Shown piece by piece: positions 9,603 to 17,529 of a DNA stretch of 64,000 bases. How positions within the stretch are numbered: the stretch's first letter is position 1; each line of letters begins with the position of its first letter. The notes below the pieces were generated by a model. The model saw only the letters and a list, made by a program, of their open reading frames with translations. It had not been told where the DNA came from and did not search any database. A program made the position numbers and the translations under genes. Where the stretch lies: NCBI GenBank assembly GCA_903820745.1, contig CAIJIT010000318.1, positions 29,556-93,555 on the forward strand, written 5' to 3'. The DNA is from an uncultured Burkholderiales bacterium (GTDB taxonomy: Bacteria; Pseudomonadota; Gammaproteobacteria; Burkholderiales; Burkholderiaceae_C).

Positions 9603-9634
9603 TAAAATGTGTACCTGAACTTAATGAGGTACAC
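9603..9634 (+). promoter_or_regulatory. vapBC promoter -10 and palindromic operator
   Basis: A TAAAAT element (9603-9608) is followed directly by an 8-base perfect inverted repeat, GTGTACCT (9609-9616) and AGGTACAC (9627-9634), separated by 10 bases. The right arm overlaps the GAGG ribosome site of vapB. This fits an autorepression site for the VapB-VapC complex, as in other type II modules. Confidence 0.65.
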
Positions 9635-9637
9635 AAC

Positions 9638-9832
9638 ATGCGCACAAATATTGAGATAGACGACAAACTCATGAAGGATGCGCTGCGGGCCACCGGAGCG
9701 AAGACTAAGAAGGAAGCGGTTGAGCTTGGGCTACGGACTCTACTTGACCTTCGTGCGCAAGAGAAGGCTCGTGAGTTACGCGGGAAGATTACCTGGGAAG
9801 GTGATTTGAACGCGATGAGGACTGACAGGTGA
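9638..9832 (+). CDS. vapB: Type II antitoxin, VapB family
   Basis: A 64-residue antitoxin that should bind the operator through its N-terminal ribbon-helix-helix part and mask the toxin with its C-terminal tail. It begins with TNIEIDDKLMKDAL, typical of the VapB/MetJ-Arc type, then KKEAVELGLRTLLDL. The ATG at 9638 has GAGG eight bases upstream; an earlier in-frame ATG would run through the operator. The TGA overlaps the toxin GTG as GTGA, the usual coupling for dosage control. Local G+C is visibly lower than in the neighbours, suggesting transfer. Confidence 0.92.
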   Translation: MRTNIEIDDKLMKDALRATGAKTKKEAVELGLRTLLDLRAQEKARELRGKITWEGDLNAMRTDR

Positions 9833-10230
9833 TCCTGGTCGACTCCAGCGTGTGGGTGGACTACTTTCGGTCCGCCGACACTCCGCAGGTCGCTCTGCTG
9901 GATTCCTTGTTCGGACGGACGCGGATTGCTGTCGGAGACTTGGTCGTGGCTGAGGTCTTGCAAGGCGTTCGAGATAATAAGCAGTTCAAGTTGGTGAAGA
10001 CCGTGTTCGACACCTTCACTCGTCTAGATCTTTGCGGGTACGACTTGGCATTGAAGGCCTCGGAGAACTATCGTGTCCTTCGAGCAAAGGGCATCACGAT
10101 TCGGAAGACCATCGATACCTTGATCGCGACGCGGTGCATCGAGGATGGCTTGACTCTCTTGCATTCTGACCGCGACTTCGTACCCTTCGCAAAGCACCTC
10201 GGTCTTCGCGAGGCGTATTCGGAAGCCTAA
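9829..10230 (+). CDS. vapC: PIN-domain ribonuclease toxin VapC
   Basis: A 133-residue PIN-domain toxin that should cut RNA, commonly initiator tRNA or the ribosomal sarcin-ricin loop in characterised VapC proteins; the target here is unknown. The acidic catalytic residues are visible in order: DSSVWVDYF at the start, VVAEVLQGV near residue 43, IDTLIATRCIE near 100 and LLHSDRDFVPF near 115. All are intact, so the toxin is probably active. It starts with GTG overlapping the vapB stop. Confidence 0.94.
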   Translation: MILVDSSVWVDYFRSADTPQVALLDSLFGRTRIAVGDLVVAEVLQGVRDNKQFKLVKTVFDTFTRLDLCGYDLALKASENYRVLRAKGITIRKTIDTLIATRCIEDGLTLLHSDRDFVPFAKHLGLREAYSEA

Positions 10231-10231
10231 G

Positions 10232-10265
10232 GCCCAAGCGCTCGGCATCGACTGAAGTTCATTCG
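10232..10265 (+). repeat. Direct repeat, right copy (panE-like 3' end)
   Basis: This copy could still encode a PanE-like ending (AQALGID then TGA), although no gene now reads into it, and it runs into the convergent pspC stop. Five of 34 bases differ from the left copy. It may be the original panE/pspC junction. Confidence 0.8.
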
Positions 10266-10576
10266 TTCGGGACGAAAATCCACATCAGCAGATAGGGCAG
10301 GAGGCTGAAACCGCCAAAGAAAATCAGCAGCACAAAGATCAAACGCCAGGCCCAGGATTCGATCCCGGTGCTGCGCGCCAGACCTCCGCAAACGCCACCG
10401 ATCCAGCGGTCACTTCGACTGCGCCGCAGGCCATTGATGGCCGAACCTGCAGTCCCCGGCGTGACCCAAGGCGGGCCGTCCAGCAGGCGGGCTTTGGCGA
10501 GAGAAAACTCGGCATCGGTCAGCCCGCCGCGATCATGCAGTTCCTGCAATCTGGCCAGTTCTTCGCTGATTGACAT
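10259..10576 (-). CDS. PspC domain-containing small membrane protein
   Basis: A protein of 105 residues with an N-terminal SHOCT-like helix pair (EELARLQELHDRGGLTDAEFSLAKARLL), a linker, and a PspC domain (SDRWIGGVCGGLARSTGIESWAWRLIFVLL) with two hydrophobic stretches ending IFVPNE. PspC proteins sense membrane stress in the phage-shock response, but no pspA or pspB is nearby, so a role in that response is only inferred. I chose the ATG at 10576 over an adjoining GTG. It lies 13 bases downstream of the TAXI-protein gene and may share its transcript. Confidence 0.88.
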   Translation of the reverse strand: MSISEELARLQELHDRGGLTDAEFSLAKARLLDGPPWVTPGTAGSAINGLRRSRSDRWIGGVCGGLARSTGIESWAWRLIFVLLIFFGGFSLLPYLLMWIFVPNE

Positions 10577-10589
10577 CACTTTCGTCCCT

Positions 10590-11645
10590 TCATACGCACA
10601 GACCCAGCAAGCGCTCCTCAGCTGAGCAGTTCATGGCTGGCTTGACCGGCATTATGGTGATCGGCTTCTTGATCTGACAAGCGCGGATTTCGCGAGCCGT
10701 CGGACCATAGTAGCTCCAGCCAGCGCCGAGATTGGGCAAGGTCAGGCTGACTTCACGCCATTTCGGATGTCCTTCAGATTGCAGCTTGGCAAAGTTCTGG
10801 CACAGCGACTTGCCAAAGCGACCGAGGTAATCGACGGTTCCCTTCAGCGTGTAGTCGTAAGTCACCAGAAAGGCGCCGACCGCAACGGTGGTGAAATCTT
10901 CGGTCAGCAGGTTGGGATAGTTTGCGGCGAGCACATTTGACGCGGAGTAAACGGTCAAGACCGGCTTGCTCGATGCATGGTTGGGGTCGAACTTGAGCAG
11001 CTTGATGAATTTCTGCGCTTCAGGTTTCATGTTCGCGATCAACGGCGCCGGCTGGCCTGCGGCGACAACCACCACATCGATCGATTTGTCCGAAATCAGC
11101 TTGACCAAGGCTTCTTCGTTGGACAAAAAGCTCGCATTCGCCTCGGGCATCGGCAGATTGAACATCATGCGGTAGAGGGCATGCGTGATTACCGCCGCGC
11201 CGCTGCCGACCAGGCCGCCATTGATCCTGGCGTCGCGCAACTCATGCAGGTAATTCAGCGGCGAATCAGCGCGGACGATGTAGTTGATCTCGGTGTTGTA
11301 GAGCGGCAGCACCACTCGCAGCGGCCGGATCAGCGATGCCGCTTCGGCATTGCCGGTAATCGCCCGGTCGACAATACCCTGATAGACATCGGCCTGAACA
11401 ACGGCCAGCTTCACGCCGGGCTCGTTGCGCAACAGCCTGAGATTGGCTGCAGAGCCCGATGTCGGAAGAACCTCCAACTGGATGTCAGCATCCGGAGCGA
11501 CAAGCCGGGCCAGATCGCGACCGATGGCGAAATAGGTACCCTTGTCCGAGGCGGTGACGATCTTGTACTCGGCTGCTGCCGATACGGCGCCGGAGAATGC
11601 TGCCAGGGTAGCGCAGGCGATTGGATAGAAAAGTCTCGAGGCCAT
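10590..11645 (-). CDS. Orphan TAXI-family TRAP-type solute-binding protein
   Basis: A 351-residue periplasmic protein with signal peptide (cleavage near AVSAAA) and the TAXI binding-protein fold: KIVTASDKGTYFAIGRDLA near residue 28, TSGSAANLRLL, then AVVQADVYQGI and a NGGLVGSGAAVIT ligand loop. TAXI proteins normally serve TRAP importers, but no DctQ/DctM permease is nearby. The C-terminus is unusual: Cys323 plus a Cys340-x9-Cys350 pair ending LGLCV, a spacing also found twice in the upstream zinc-ribbon protein. The start lies one base after that gene's stop, so the two are surely co-translated. A receptor role is my inference. Confidence 0.86.
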   Translation of the reverse strand: MASRLFYPIACATLAAFSGAVSAAAEYKIVTASDKGTYFAIGRDLARLVAPDADIQLEVLPTSGSAANLRLLRNEPGVKLAVVQADVYQGIVDRAITGNAEAASLIRPLRVVLPLYNTEINYIVRADSPLNYLHELRDARINGGLVGSGAAVITHALYRMMFNLPMPEANASFLSNEEALVKLISDKSIDVVVVAAGQPAPLIANMKPEAQKFIKLLKFDPNHASSKPVLTVYSASNVLAANYPNLLTEDFTTVAVGAFLVTYDYTLKGTVDYLGRFGKSLCQNFAKLQSEGHPKWREVSLTLPNLGAGWSYYGPTAREIRACQIKKPITIMPVKPAMNCSAEERLLGLCV

Positions 11646-11646
11646 G

Positions 11647-12651
11647 TCAAGGATTCCAGGTTGGTTTGGATGGGCAGAGCCCGAGCGCGTCGACCTTCGA
11701 CTGACAGGCCACGCTGCTCGAATTCTGTGATTGCCCTGTGAACGCCTCATTCGCATCGAGCATTGCGCGCGCGCTGTCGGTGACGATTGATGCCGGTGCC
11801 GCCGCCGGTGCCGCGGCACGAACCACGCCAACGCGCGCACACAAGCCCAGCGACGCCATCGCAGCGTTGCAGGCTTCTCCGTCCGGAATTCGCAGGCCCG
11901 CGCCCTTGACTGTTTCGATACGAACATTGGCCGGCACTTCATCGGGCAATACCGGCGCACGATCTCGCGGCGCTTTGCCGGCTGACTCCTTCGCAGCCTT
12001 CGCCGCCAGGCCGGCGACTGCGTCATCGCGCGCAGGCAGGACGACGGTTTCACGCGGCAAGGCGATGCCGTTGTCGAACAGGGCACCAGGACCGAAGTCG
12101 CGCAATGCGGCAGGCTCGCGCAGCGCCGCGACCGGCTTGACTTCTGCGGGCCCGGGCGCCGTCTGGCCGGCCTGATTCAGCGCCGCAGCTGCGCTGCCTG
12201 CAGATCCAGCCTGCGGGGTCAGTTGCCAATAGGCACTGAAAAAAATGATCGATCCCAAGCCGATCGCCAGCGCCAGATATTTCTTTCGACTGGCTCGTGG
12301 CGCAAGCGCTGGCAGTAGGACCGACGGCCGATCCTGTTCGGCCATTTCCGGCGGCGGGGAAGCCGAAGCAACAGGCTCGAACATCGAAGGCGGAAAGGCG
12401 GGTTCAGGTTCTGTCGGACCTGGTTCAGCGACTTCAGCGATCAACACTGCCAGCCCAACAGCCTGCAAGGCACCCTGGCAGCGCGAGCAGTCTGACTGCA
12501 GCGTGAGGTCGTTGATCGCGCCGCAATGCGGGCAAGGCAAAAGATTCAATGCCGCCCCGCAATCGTTGCAAAACTTGGACTGTGGCGGGCTCAGGTGAGC
12601 GCAGTATGGGCATTCGGTGATAGGCCTGGCATTGGGATTGGCAGAAGGCAT
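11647..12651 (-). CDS. Membrane-anchored double zinc-ribbon protein
   Basis: A 334-residue protein of unknown function. The N-terminus has two zinc-ribbon units (Cys14, 17, 28, 31 and Cys40, 43, 55, 58), then a proline-rich linker, a basic SRKK stop and one membrane helix (about 125-143). The zinc ribbons should therefore face the cytoplasm. The C-terminal part, predicted periplasmic, is Ala/Pro rich and carries two Cys-x9-Cys pairs (261-271 and 316-326), each with LGL before the second Cys. The same motif ends the downstream TAXI protein. The layout suggests a paired sensor or a complex, but no known family function supports this. Confidence 0.8.
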   Translation of the reverse strand: MPSANPNARPITECPYCAHLSPPQSKFCNDCGAALNLLPCPHCGAINDLTLQSDCSRCQGALQAVGLAVLIAEVAEPGPTEPEPAFPPSMFEPVASASPPPEMAEQDRPSVLLPALAPRASRKKYLALAIGLGSIIFFSAYWQLTPQAGSAGSAAAALNQAGQTAPGPAEVKPVAALREPAALRDFGPGALFDNGIALPRETVVLPARDDAVAGLAAKAAKESAGKAPRDRAPVLPDEVPANVRIETVKGAGLRIPDGEACNAAMASLGLCARVGVVRAAAPAAAPASIVTDSARAMLDANEAFTGQSQNSSSVACQSKVDALGLCPSKPTWNP

Positions 12652-12666
12652 GAGCAGCGGTGGGTA

Positions 12667-12795
12667 TCAGCCGCCAATTCGGCGTGCTCCGATGGTGCCG
12701 ATACACCCCACGCTGAAAATGATCCAGATCAGCGGTGCAGATCGCGCTGCGGCGTAGCGACCACCGCTTTGCGGGGTAGCAGCTTCGCGCACCAC
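12667..12795 (-). CDS. Possible 42-residue single-pass membrane protein
   Basis: A short frame just upstream of the zinc-ribbon gene (15 bases between). It starts with GTG after a GCAGGG segment and ends in a hydrophobic helix, PLIWIIFSVGCIGTIGARR. The helix and position favour a real gene, but it is short and I recognise no family. It could be chance coding in the moeA upstream region. Confidence 0.33.
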   Translation of the reverse strand: MVREAATPQSGGRYAAARSAPLIWIIFSVGCIGTIGARRIGG

Positions 12796-12864
12796 CGCCC
12801 TGCCGCTCGAGAGATTTGCAGTCCGGCCTTGGATCAGACGGCGCTTGCGTTGACAATGCCCGGC

Positions 12865-14151
12865 ATGAACAAGCAAGCCACTTTGTCCGAAATCGCCTCA
12901 TGCCTGGCCGGTTATGACCCACAAGCCTTGCATGTTGGGTTGGCGCAGGACTTCATCGCCAGGCTGCTGCCTGGTCCGCAGATACAGGAGAAAGTCGAGC
13001 TGCGGGCAAGTCTGGGCCGGGTTCTGGCGGCGGACATCATCTCGACGCTGCAGGTGCCAGCAGCCGATAACTCGGCGATGGACGGCTACGCGCTGCGCGC
13101 GTGCGACCTCAGCGCCACCGCAGACACCAGCTTGCAGATCGCCGGCACCAGTCTGGCAGGCAGCGCGCCCAGCCGCCTGGTGCAGCCAGGAAATTGCCAG
13201 CGCATCATGACCGGCGCCTTGATGCCGGCAGGCCTCGACACCGTGGTGCCGCAAGAGTTCATCCGCCTCGAAGGCGAGACTGTGATCATTCCGCCAGGCC
13301 TGCTGCGAGCGGGCGACAACCGCCGCCTCGCCGGCGAAGACCTGGCCTTGGGCCAGGTGGCGCTGAGCGCAGGCCGTATTCTCAAGCCTGCCGACCTGGG
13401 CTTACTGGCCTCACTGGGTCTGGCAGAAGTACCGGTATGGCGCAAGCTGCGCGTGGCGATTCTTTCGAGCGGCGACGAATTGCGTTCGGTCGGCGAGCCG
13501 CTGCCTCCCGGCTGCGTCTACGACAGCAACCGCTACACGATGTGGGCGATGTTGCAAAGGCTCGGCGTCGAGATCATCGATCTGGGCATCATTCGCGACG
13601 ACAAGGCAGCGCTGCGCGAGGCGTTCGGCCGTGCCGCGCGCGAGGCCGACGCGGTGATCAGTTCGGGCGGCGTCAGTGTCGGCGAGGCCGACCATACCAA
13701 GGGCGTGATGGCGGAGCTCGGCGAAGTGCTGTTCTGGAAGATCGCCATGCGACCCGGCAGGCCGATGGCGATCGGTCGCATCCACAGTACTGACCATCAA
13801 GCGATCCTGTTCGGGCTGCCCGGCAACCCGGTCGCCGTGATGGTGACCTTTTATGCCTTCGTGCGCGAAGCGCTGCTGGCGATGAGCGGGGCCAGCCCGG
13901 CACCGCTGCCGATGCTGCGCGCCGCCAGCCTGCAGCCGCTGCGCAAGAAGCCTGGCCGCACCGAATACCAGCGCGGCATCGTCAGTCGCGGCGCCGATGG
14001 GCAATGGCAGGTCGAAATCACCGGCAACCAGGGCTCGGGCATCCTGTCCAGCATGAGCCAGGCCAACGGTCTGGTCGTGCTTGGCCACGAGCAAGGCAAT
14101 GTCGAAGCTGGAGAGTTGCTCGACGTGCTGCCCTTTGACGGGCTGATCTAA
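12865..14151 (+). CDS. moeA: Molybdopterin molybdenumtransferase
   Basis: MoeA inserts molybdate (or tungstate) into adenylylated molybdopterin, the step that completes the metal cofactor. It has 428 residues, a usual length. Markers are DNSAMDGYALR (near 72-82), IMTGALMPAGLDTVVPQE, the MoaB/Mog-like domain with ILSSGDELRSVGEPL, YDSNRYTMWAML, SSGGVSVGEADHTKGVM and FGLPGNPVAVMVTF. I start at MNKQ; an ATG nine bases earlier is equally possible since neither has a clear ribosome site. It converges on the ABC importer and formate dehydrogenase region, which needs this cofactor. Confidence 0.95.
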   Translation: MNKQATLSEIASCLAGYDPQALHVGLAQDFIARLLPGPQIQEKVELRASLGRVLAADIISTLQVPAADNSAMDGYALRACDLSATADTSLQIAGTSLAGSAPSRLVQPGNCQRIMTGALMPAGLDTVVPQEFIRLEGETVIIPPGLLRAGDNRRLAGEDLALGQVALSAGRILKPADLGLLASLGLAEVPVWRKLRVAILSSGDELRSVGEPLPPGCVYDSNRYTMWAMLQRLGVEIIDLGIIRDDKAALREAFGRAAREADAVISSGGVSVGEADHTKGVMAELGEVLFWKIAMRPGRPMAIGRIHSTDHQAILFGLPGNPVAVMVTFYAFVREALLAMSGASPAPLPMLRAASLQPLRKKPGRTEYQRGIVSRGADGQWQVEITGNQGSGILSSMSQANGLVVLGHEQGNVEAGELLDVLPFDGLI

Positions 14152-14157
14152 GCGCGT

Positions 14158-14937
14158 TTATCGCCCCAGGCGCCGCCGCGCCAGATAGGACAGGCCGTCA
14201 ACCAGGGCCACCAGCGCCAGCATCGCGATCAGCACGGTGCAGGTCTCGTGCATCTGGAACAAGCCAAGATGGTAGTAAAGCATCTGGCCCAGGCCGCCGG
14301 CACCGACAACGCCGAGCACGGCCGCCACGCGGATATTGTTTTCCCAGCGGTACAAGGTATAACTAAGCAACTGCGGCAAGGTCTGCGGCAGCAAGGCGAA
14401 CAGCAGCACAGGCAAGGCGCCGATGCCGCGCAGCCGCAGCGCTTGAGCCATGTCCTGCGGCGCGTTTTCAAAGCTTTCAGCGAACAAGCGACCGAGCACG
14501 CCAGTCGTGTGCAGCGCCAGCGCCAAGGTGCCGGGCATCGGGCCCAGGCCGGCCAGTATCAAGAGCAAGGCAGCCCAGACCAGTTCGGGCACGCTGCGCA
14601 AGCCGTTCAGCAGCAGCATGGCCGGCCCGCGCCAGAAGACTTGTTTGCCGCTGGCCGGCAAGGCCAATGCCAGACCTGCCAGCGCAGCCAGCAGCGTTCC
14701 CAGCAAGGACATCGCCAGCGTCTCCAGCGTGGCGGCGAAGACCTTGTGCAGGAAAGCCGGCGCTAATTCAGGTGGGAAAAAGCTGCTTGCAAAGCGCAGC
14801 ATGTCGACCAAGGCCTTCGGCCCGAGAAAATCGGACCAGCGCAAATTCAGCGACCAGAAACTGGCACTGACCAACAGCATCATCAACAGCATCGCCAGCA
14901 GCAAGGCGGGCGAGCGGTGCGGCTTAGCGGGCATCAT
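14158..14937 (-). CDS. ABC importer permease, PhnE type (second)
   Basis: A 259-residue inner-membrane permease of the phosphonate/selenate-type importer. It has about six hydrophobic segments and the permease-ATPase contact region (ENAPQDMAQALRLRGIGALPVLLFALLPQ), followed by VLGVVGAGGLGQMLYYH, typical of PhnE. The ATG overlaps the stop of the first permease as ATGA. It is the last gene of the minus-strand run and meets moeA head to head with six bases between. Confidence 0.87.
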   Translation of the reverse strand: MMPAKPHRSPALLLAMLLMMLLVSASFWSLNLRWSDFLGPKALVDMLRFASSFFPPELAPAFLHKVFAATLETLAMSLLGTLLAALAGLALALPASGKQVFWRGPAMLLLNGLRSVPELVWAALLLILAGLGPMPGTLALALHTTGVLGRLFAESFENAPQDMAQALRLRGIGALPVLLFALLPQTLPQLLSYTLYRWENNIRVAAVLGVVGAGGLGQMLYYHLGLFQMHETCTVLIAMLALVALVDGLSYLARRRLGR

Positions 14938-15776
14938 CCGAGACTCCTGCGCAGGACCGCGCTGATGCGGTCGGACAGGGCGACCAGGGCGATGAAAATC
15001 AGCAGGATCGTGCTGACCTCGGCACCGGCGAACATCTTGACCGCATTGTCGAGTTGCTGGCCCAGGCCTCCGGCGCCGACGAATCCGAGCACGACCGAAG
15101 ATCGGATCGCGCATTCCCAGCGGTAGACGGTGTAGCTGAGCAACTCGCTGGCCGCTTGCGGCAAGGCACCGAACAACAAGGCCTGCAAGCGACCAGAACC
15201 ATTGCGCAGTAGCGCCTGGCTGGCTTGCGGATCGGTACTTTCAAGGATTTCGGCGTAGACCTTGCCGAGCATGCCGCCATAGGCGATGCCGATCGCCAGC
15301 ACGCCCGCAGTCGGCCCCAGACCCACCACACGCACCAGCATCAGCGCCCAGACCAGTTCGGGTATCGACCGCAGCAGCAAGAGCAAGCCACGCAAGCCAA
15401 AGCGCAGCGCAAACGGCCAGCCCGCCATACGGCCTTGCTCAAGCGCGGAGATCGAGCTGCGCGCATTGACCAGCAAAGCCAGCGGCACCGCCAGCAACAA
15501 CGCCAGCGACAAACCGGCAGTGGCCATCGCCACCGTGCGCCAGGTCTCCTGCAGCATCAGCAGCAGGAATTCGCCGTCAAGCCGCGGTGAAAAAAACTGC
15601 AGCAGAAAACGCCAGGTGACAGCCAGGCTGCGCGAATCCCACAGCAGCCAGGGTTTGAACTCGGTCCAGACCAGCAGCGGCCACATCAGCAGCAACATCA
15701 CCAGCAAACCGGCCCGGCGTCCGGCCAGCGCCGGGTCACGCATGCGCGCGTGCTGCAGGCTGACTATCACCGGCAC
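14934..15776 (-). CDS. ABC importer permease, PhnE type (first)
   Basis: A 280-residue permease paralogous to the downstream one: LRSIPELVWALMLVRVVGLGP, YAEILESTDPQASQALLRNG and VLGFVGAGGLGQQLDNA align with LRSVPELVWAALLLILAGLGP and its partners. The two permeases probably form a heterodimer over the ATPase. The GTG start is supported by AGG five bases upstream and overlaps the ATPase 3' end by 10 bases; an ATG 33 bases later is an alternative. Confidence 0.87.
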   Translation of the reverse strand: MPVIVSLQHARMRDPALAGRRAGLLVMLLLMWPLLVWTEFKPWLLWDSRSLAVTWRFLLQFFSPRLDGEFLLLMLQETWRTVAMATAGLSLALLLAVPLALLVNARSSISALEQGRMAGWPFALRFGLRGLLLLLRSIPELVWALMLVRVVGLGPTAGVLAIGIAYGGMLGKVYAEILESTDPQASQALLRNGSGRLQALLFGALPQAASELLSYTVYRWECAIRSSVVLGFVGAGGLGQQLDNAVKMFAGAEVSTILLIFIALVALSDRISAVLRRSLG

Positions 15777-16594
15777 ATCGCCTGCGGCAAGCCCGGCAGC
15801 CCGGCCTGCGGTTGGGCTTGGGGCTTGCTCACGATGGCGTCACCGCCATAGAACTGCTGCAGCAACTCGTCGCTGAGCATTGCAGACGGGCCGTCATAGA
15901 CCAGCTCACCGTCCTGCAAAGCCAGGATGCGCGGGAACATCGAACGTGCCAGTTCAACCTGATGCAGACTGCACAGCAGCGCAATGCCGCGCTGCCGGGC
16001 TGCCAGTTGCAGGCTTTGCAATGCCTGACTGGCGCGGGCCGGGTCGAGCGCTGCCAGCGGTTCATCGGCCATCCAGAGTTGCGCATCCGCCACCAGCAAG
16101 CGGGCCAGCCCAACGCGCTGGCGCTCACCACCCGACAAACGGTCGACCCGCAGCCAGAGTTTGTCGCCGACATCGAGCATATTCAAGGCCTCGAAAGCCC
16201 GCCAGGCTTGGGGAGGATTCCACAAAGTCCGCAGGCTTTGCCAGAGACTTTGCTGCGGCAGCAAGCCCGCCAGCACGGCGCTGACCACGCGCTGGCGCGG
16301 AGGCAGAGGTGGCGATTGGGGCGCCAGGCAAATCTGCCCGCGCAGGCGCTGCCGCTGACGGCGCGCCAGCACCCAAGGGTCGCGTCCCTGCCAATGCAGG
16401 CTGCCGGACAAAGGTCGCTGCGCCAGCGCCAGGGTCTGCAGCAGCGTCGTCTTGCCGGCCCCTGAAGCGCCGATCAGCGCCACCTGTTCGCCGGCTTGAA
16501 GCGAAAAGCTGATGCCCGTGAGTACCGGCAAATCCGACAAAGGCGCTGCGGCTGCGCAGAGTTGCTCGGCGCGCAGCAGCTCGGTCGACGTCAC
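15767..16594 (-). CDS. ABC importer ATP-binding protein, PhnC-like
   Basis: The 275-residue ATPase of the same importer. Walker A is GASGAGKTT (near 42), the Q-loop lies in ICLAPQSPPLPP, the signature is LSGGERQRVGLARLL, Walker B is LWMADEPLAALDP and the switch His is in LCSLHQVELA. The C-terminal tail is Gln/Pro rich. The GTG start overlaps the stop of the binding-protein gene. The ion carried is set by the binding protein, so phosphonate, phosphite or selenate cannot be told apart here. Confidence 0.9.
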   Translation of the reverse strand: MTSTELLRAEQLCAAAAPLSDLPVLTGISFSLQAGEQVALIGASGAGKTTLLQTLALAQRPLSGSLHWQGRDPWVLARRQRQRLRGQICLAPQSPPLPPRQRVVSAVLAGLLPQQSLWQSLRTLWNPPQAWRAFEALNMLDVGDKLWLRVDRLSGGERQRVGLARLLVADAQLWMADEPLAALDPARASQALQSLQLAARQRGIALLCSLHQVELARSMFPRILALQDGELVYDGPSAMLSDELLQQFYGGDAIVSKPQAQPQAGLPGLPQAMCR

Positions 16595-17463
16595 TTCAAC
16601 AAACCGGCGTTCTCGGCCGCAGCGCGGATGCCGTTGTAGTTCTCCGGGTTGGTGGCGATGAAGCGCGTGGCGCGCTGGGTGGCCAGAATTTCCTTGCCCT
16701 GTGGATTGCCCTCATTGAGCACCAGGAAGGCAGCGCTGAGCTTTTCACGCAAGGCCAACGGCATGTCGGCATGCACGCTCCAGTTGTAGTCGAAATAGCC
16801 CGGCGTGGTGAAGAACACCCGGACCTGCGTCGGATCGACCTTCTTGTCGGCGACGAATTTTTCCCATACCGAGATGTTCAGCGCGCCGGCGTCGACCTTG
16901 CCGCTGGCTACTGCGGCGATCGTTGCGTCATGGGCGCCCGAGAAGCTGATGCGCTTCAAGTCGACATCAGGGTTGACCTTGGCTGCCAGCAGATAGCTGC
17001 GCGGCATCAGGTGCCCCGAGGTGCTCGAAGGCGCACCAAAGCTGAGCGTCCGGCCCTTGAGGTCTTCAAGACGGTTGATGCCGCTCTTTGCATCGGTGAT
17101 GAAGACCGAACGGAACTTCGCGTCTTCTTCGCGTTGCACCAGCGGAATGATCTTGCCACCGGCCCGCTGCTGCGCTTGTACAAAGGTGAAACCGCCGAAC
17201 CAGGCCAGGTCGACCTTCTTGTTGACCAAGGCCTCGACCGCAGCAGCGTAATCGGTGACTGGCGTCCACTCGACCTTGACGCCGAGCTTGGCTTCCAGGT
17301 ATTGCCCCAACGGCGCGAACTTGCGGGCCAGCTCGGTCGGTGACTCGTCGGGAATCGCGGTGACTCGCAGCACCTGCTGCGCGCCGGCCAGATTGCATTG
17401 CATTGCCAGCGCCAGCATCAACCAGCGCGCTGCCTTGCAAAGATATGCCATCGAATTCGACAT
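16591..17463 (-). CDS. Periplasmic oxyanion-binding protein, putative selenate/phosphonate type
   Basis: A 290-residue binding protein with a signal peptide ending ALAMQCNLAGA. The mature start, VTAIPDESPTELARKFAPLG, with DYAAAVEALVNKKVDLAWFGG, resembles the PhnD-like clade annotated as putative selenate-binding proteins (TIGR04553). That clade is reported from selenium-using genomes. Later TSGHLMPRSYLL and SFSGAHDATIAAVASGKVDAG match the ligand-contact loops of this superfamily. The start has GAGGAAAAAATTCC before the ATG. It follows fdhD after 66 bases. The selenate assignment is tentative. Confidence 0.82.
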   Translation of the reverse strand: MSNSMAYLCKAARWLMLALAMQCNLAGAQQVLRVTAIPDESPTELARKFAPLGQYLEAKLGVKVEWTPVTDYAAAVEALVNKKVDLAWFGGFTFVQAQQRAGGKIIPLVQREEDAKFRSVFITDAKSGINRLEDLKGRTLSFGAPSSTSGHLMPRSYLLAAKVNPDVDLKRISFSGAHDATIAAVASGKVDAGALNISVWEKFVADKKVDPTQVRVFFTTPGYFDYNWSVHADMPLALREKLSAAFLVLNEGNPQGKEILATQRATRFIATNPENYNGIRAAAENAGLLK

Positions 17464-17529
17464 GGAATTTTTTCCTCAGGGGTTGGATAAATCAGCGTTA
17501 AGGCCGGAATGGCCTGCGCACAAAAAAAC

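Noticed and set aside
17501..17515. AGGCC/GGCCT hairpin between fdhD and the oxyanion-binding protein gene
   Set aside because: Five-base stem with the T run on the wrong side for either direction; not a terminator.
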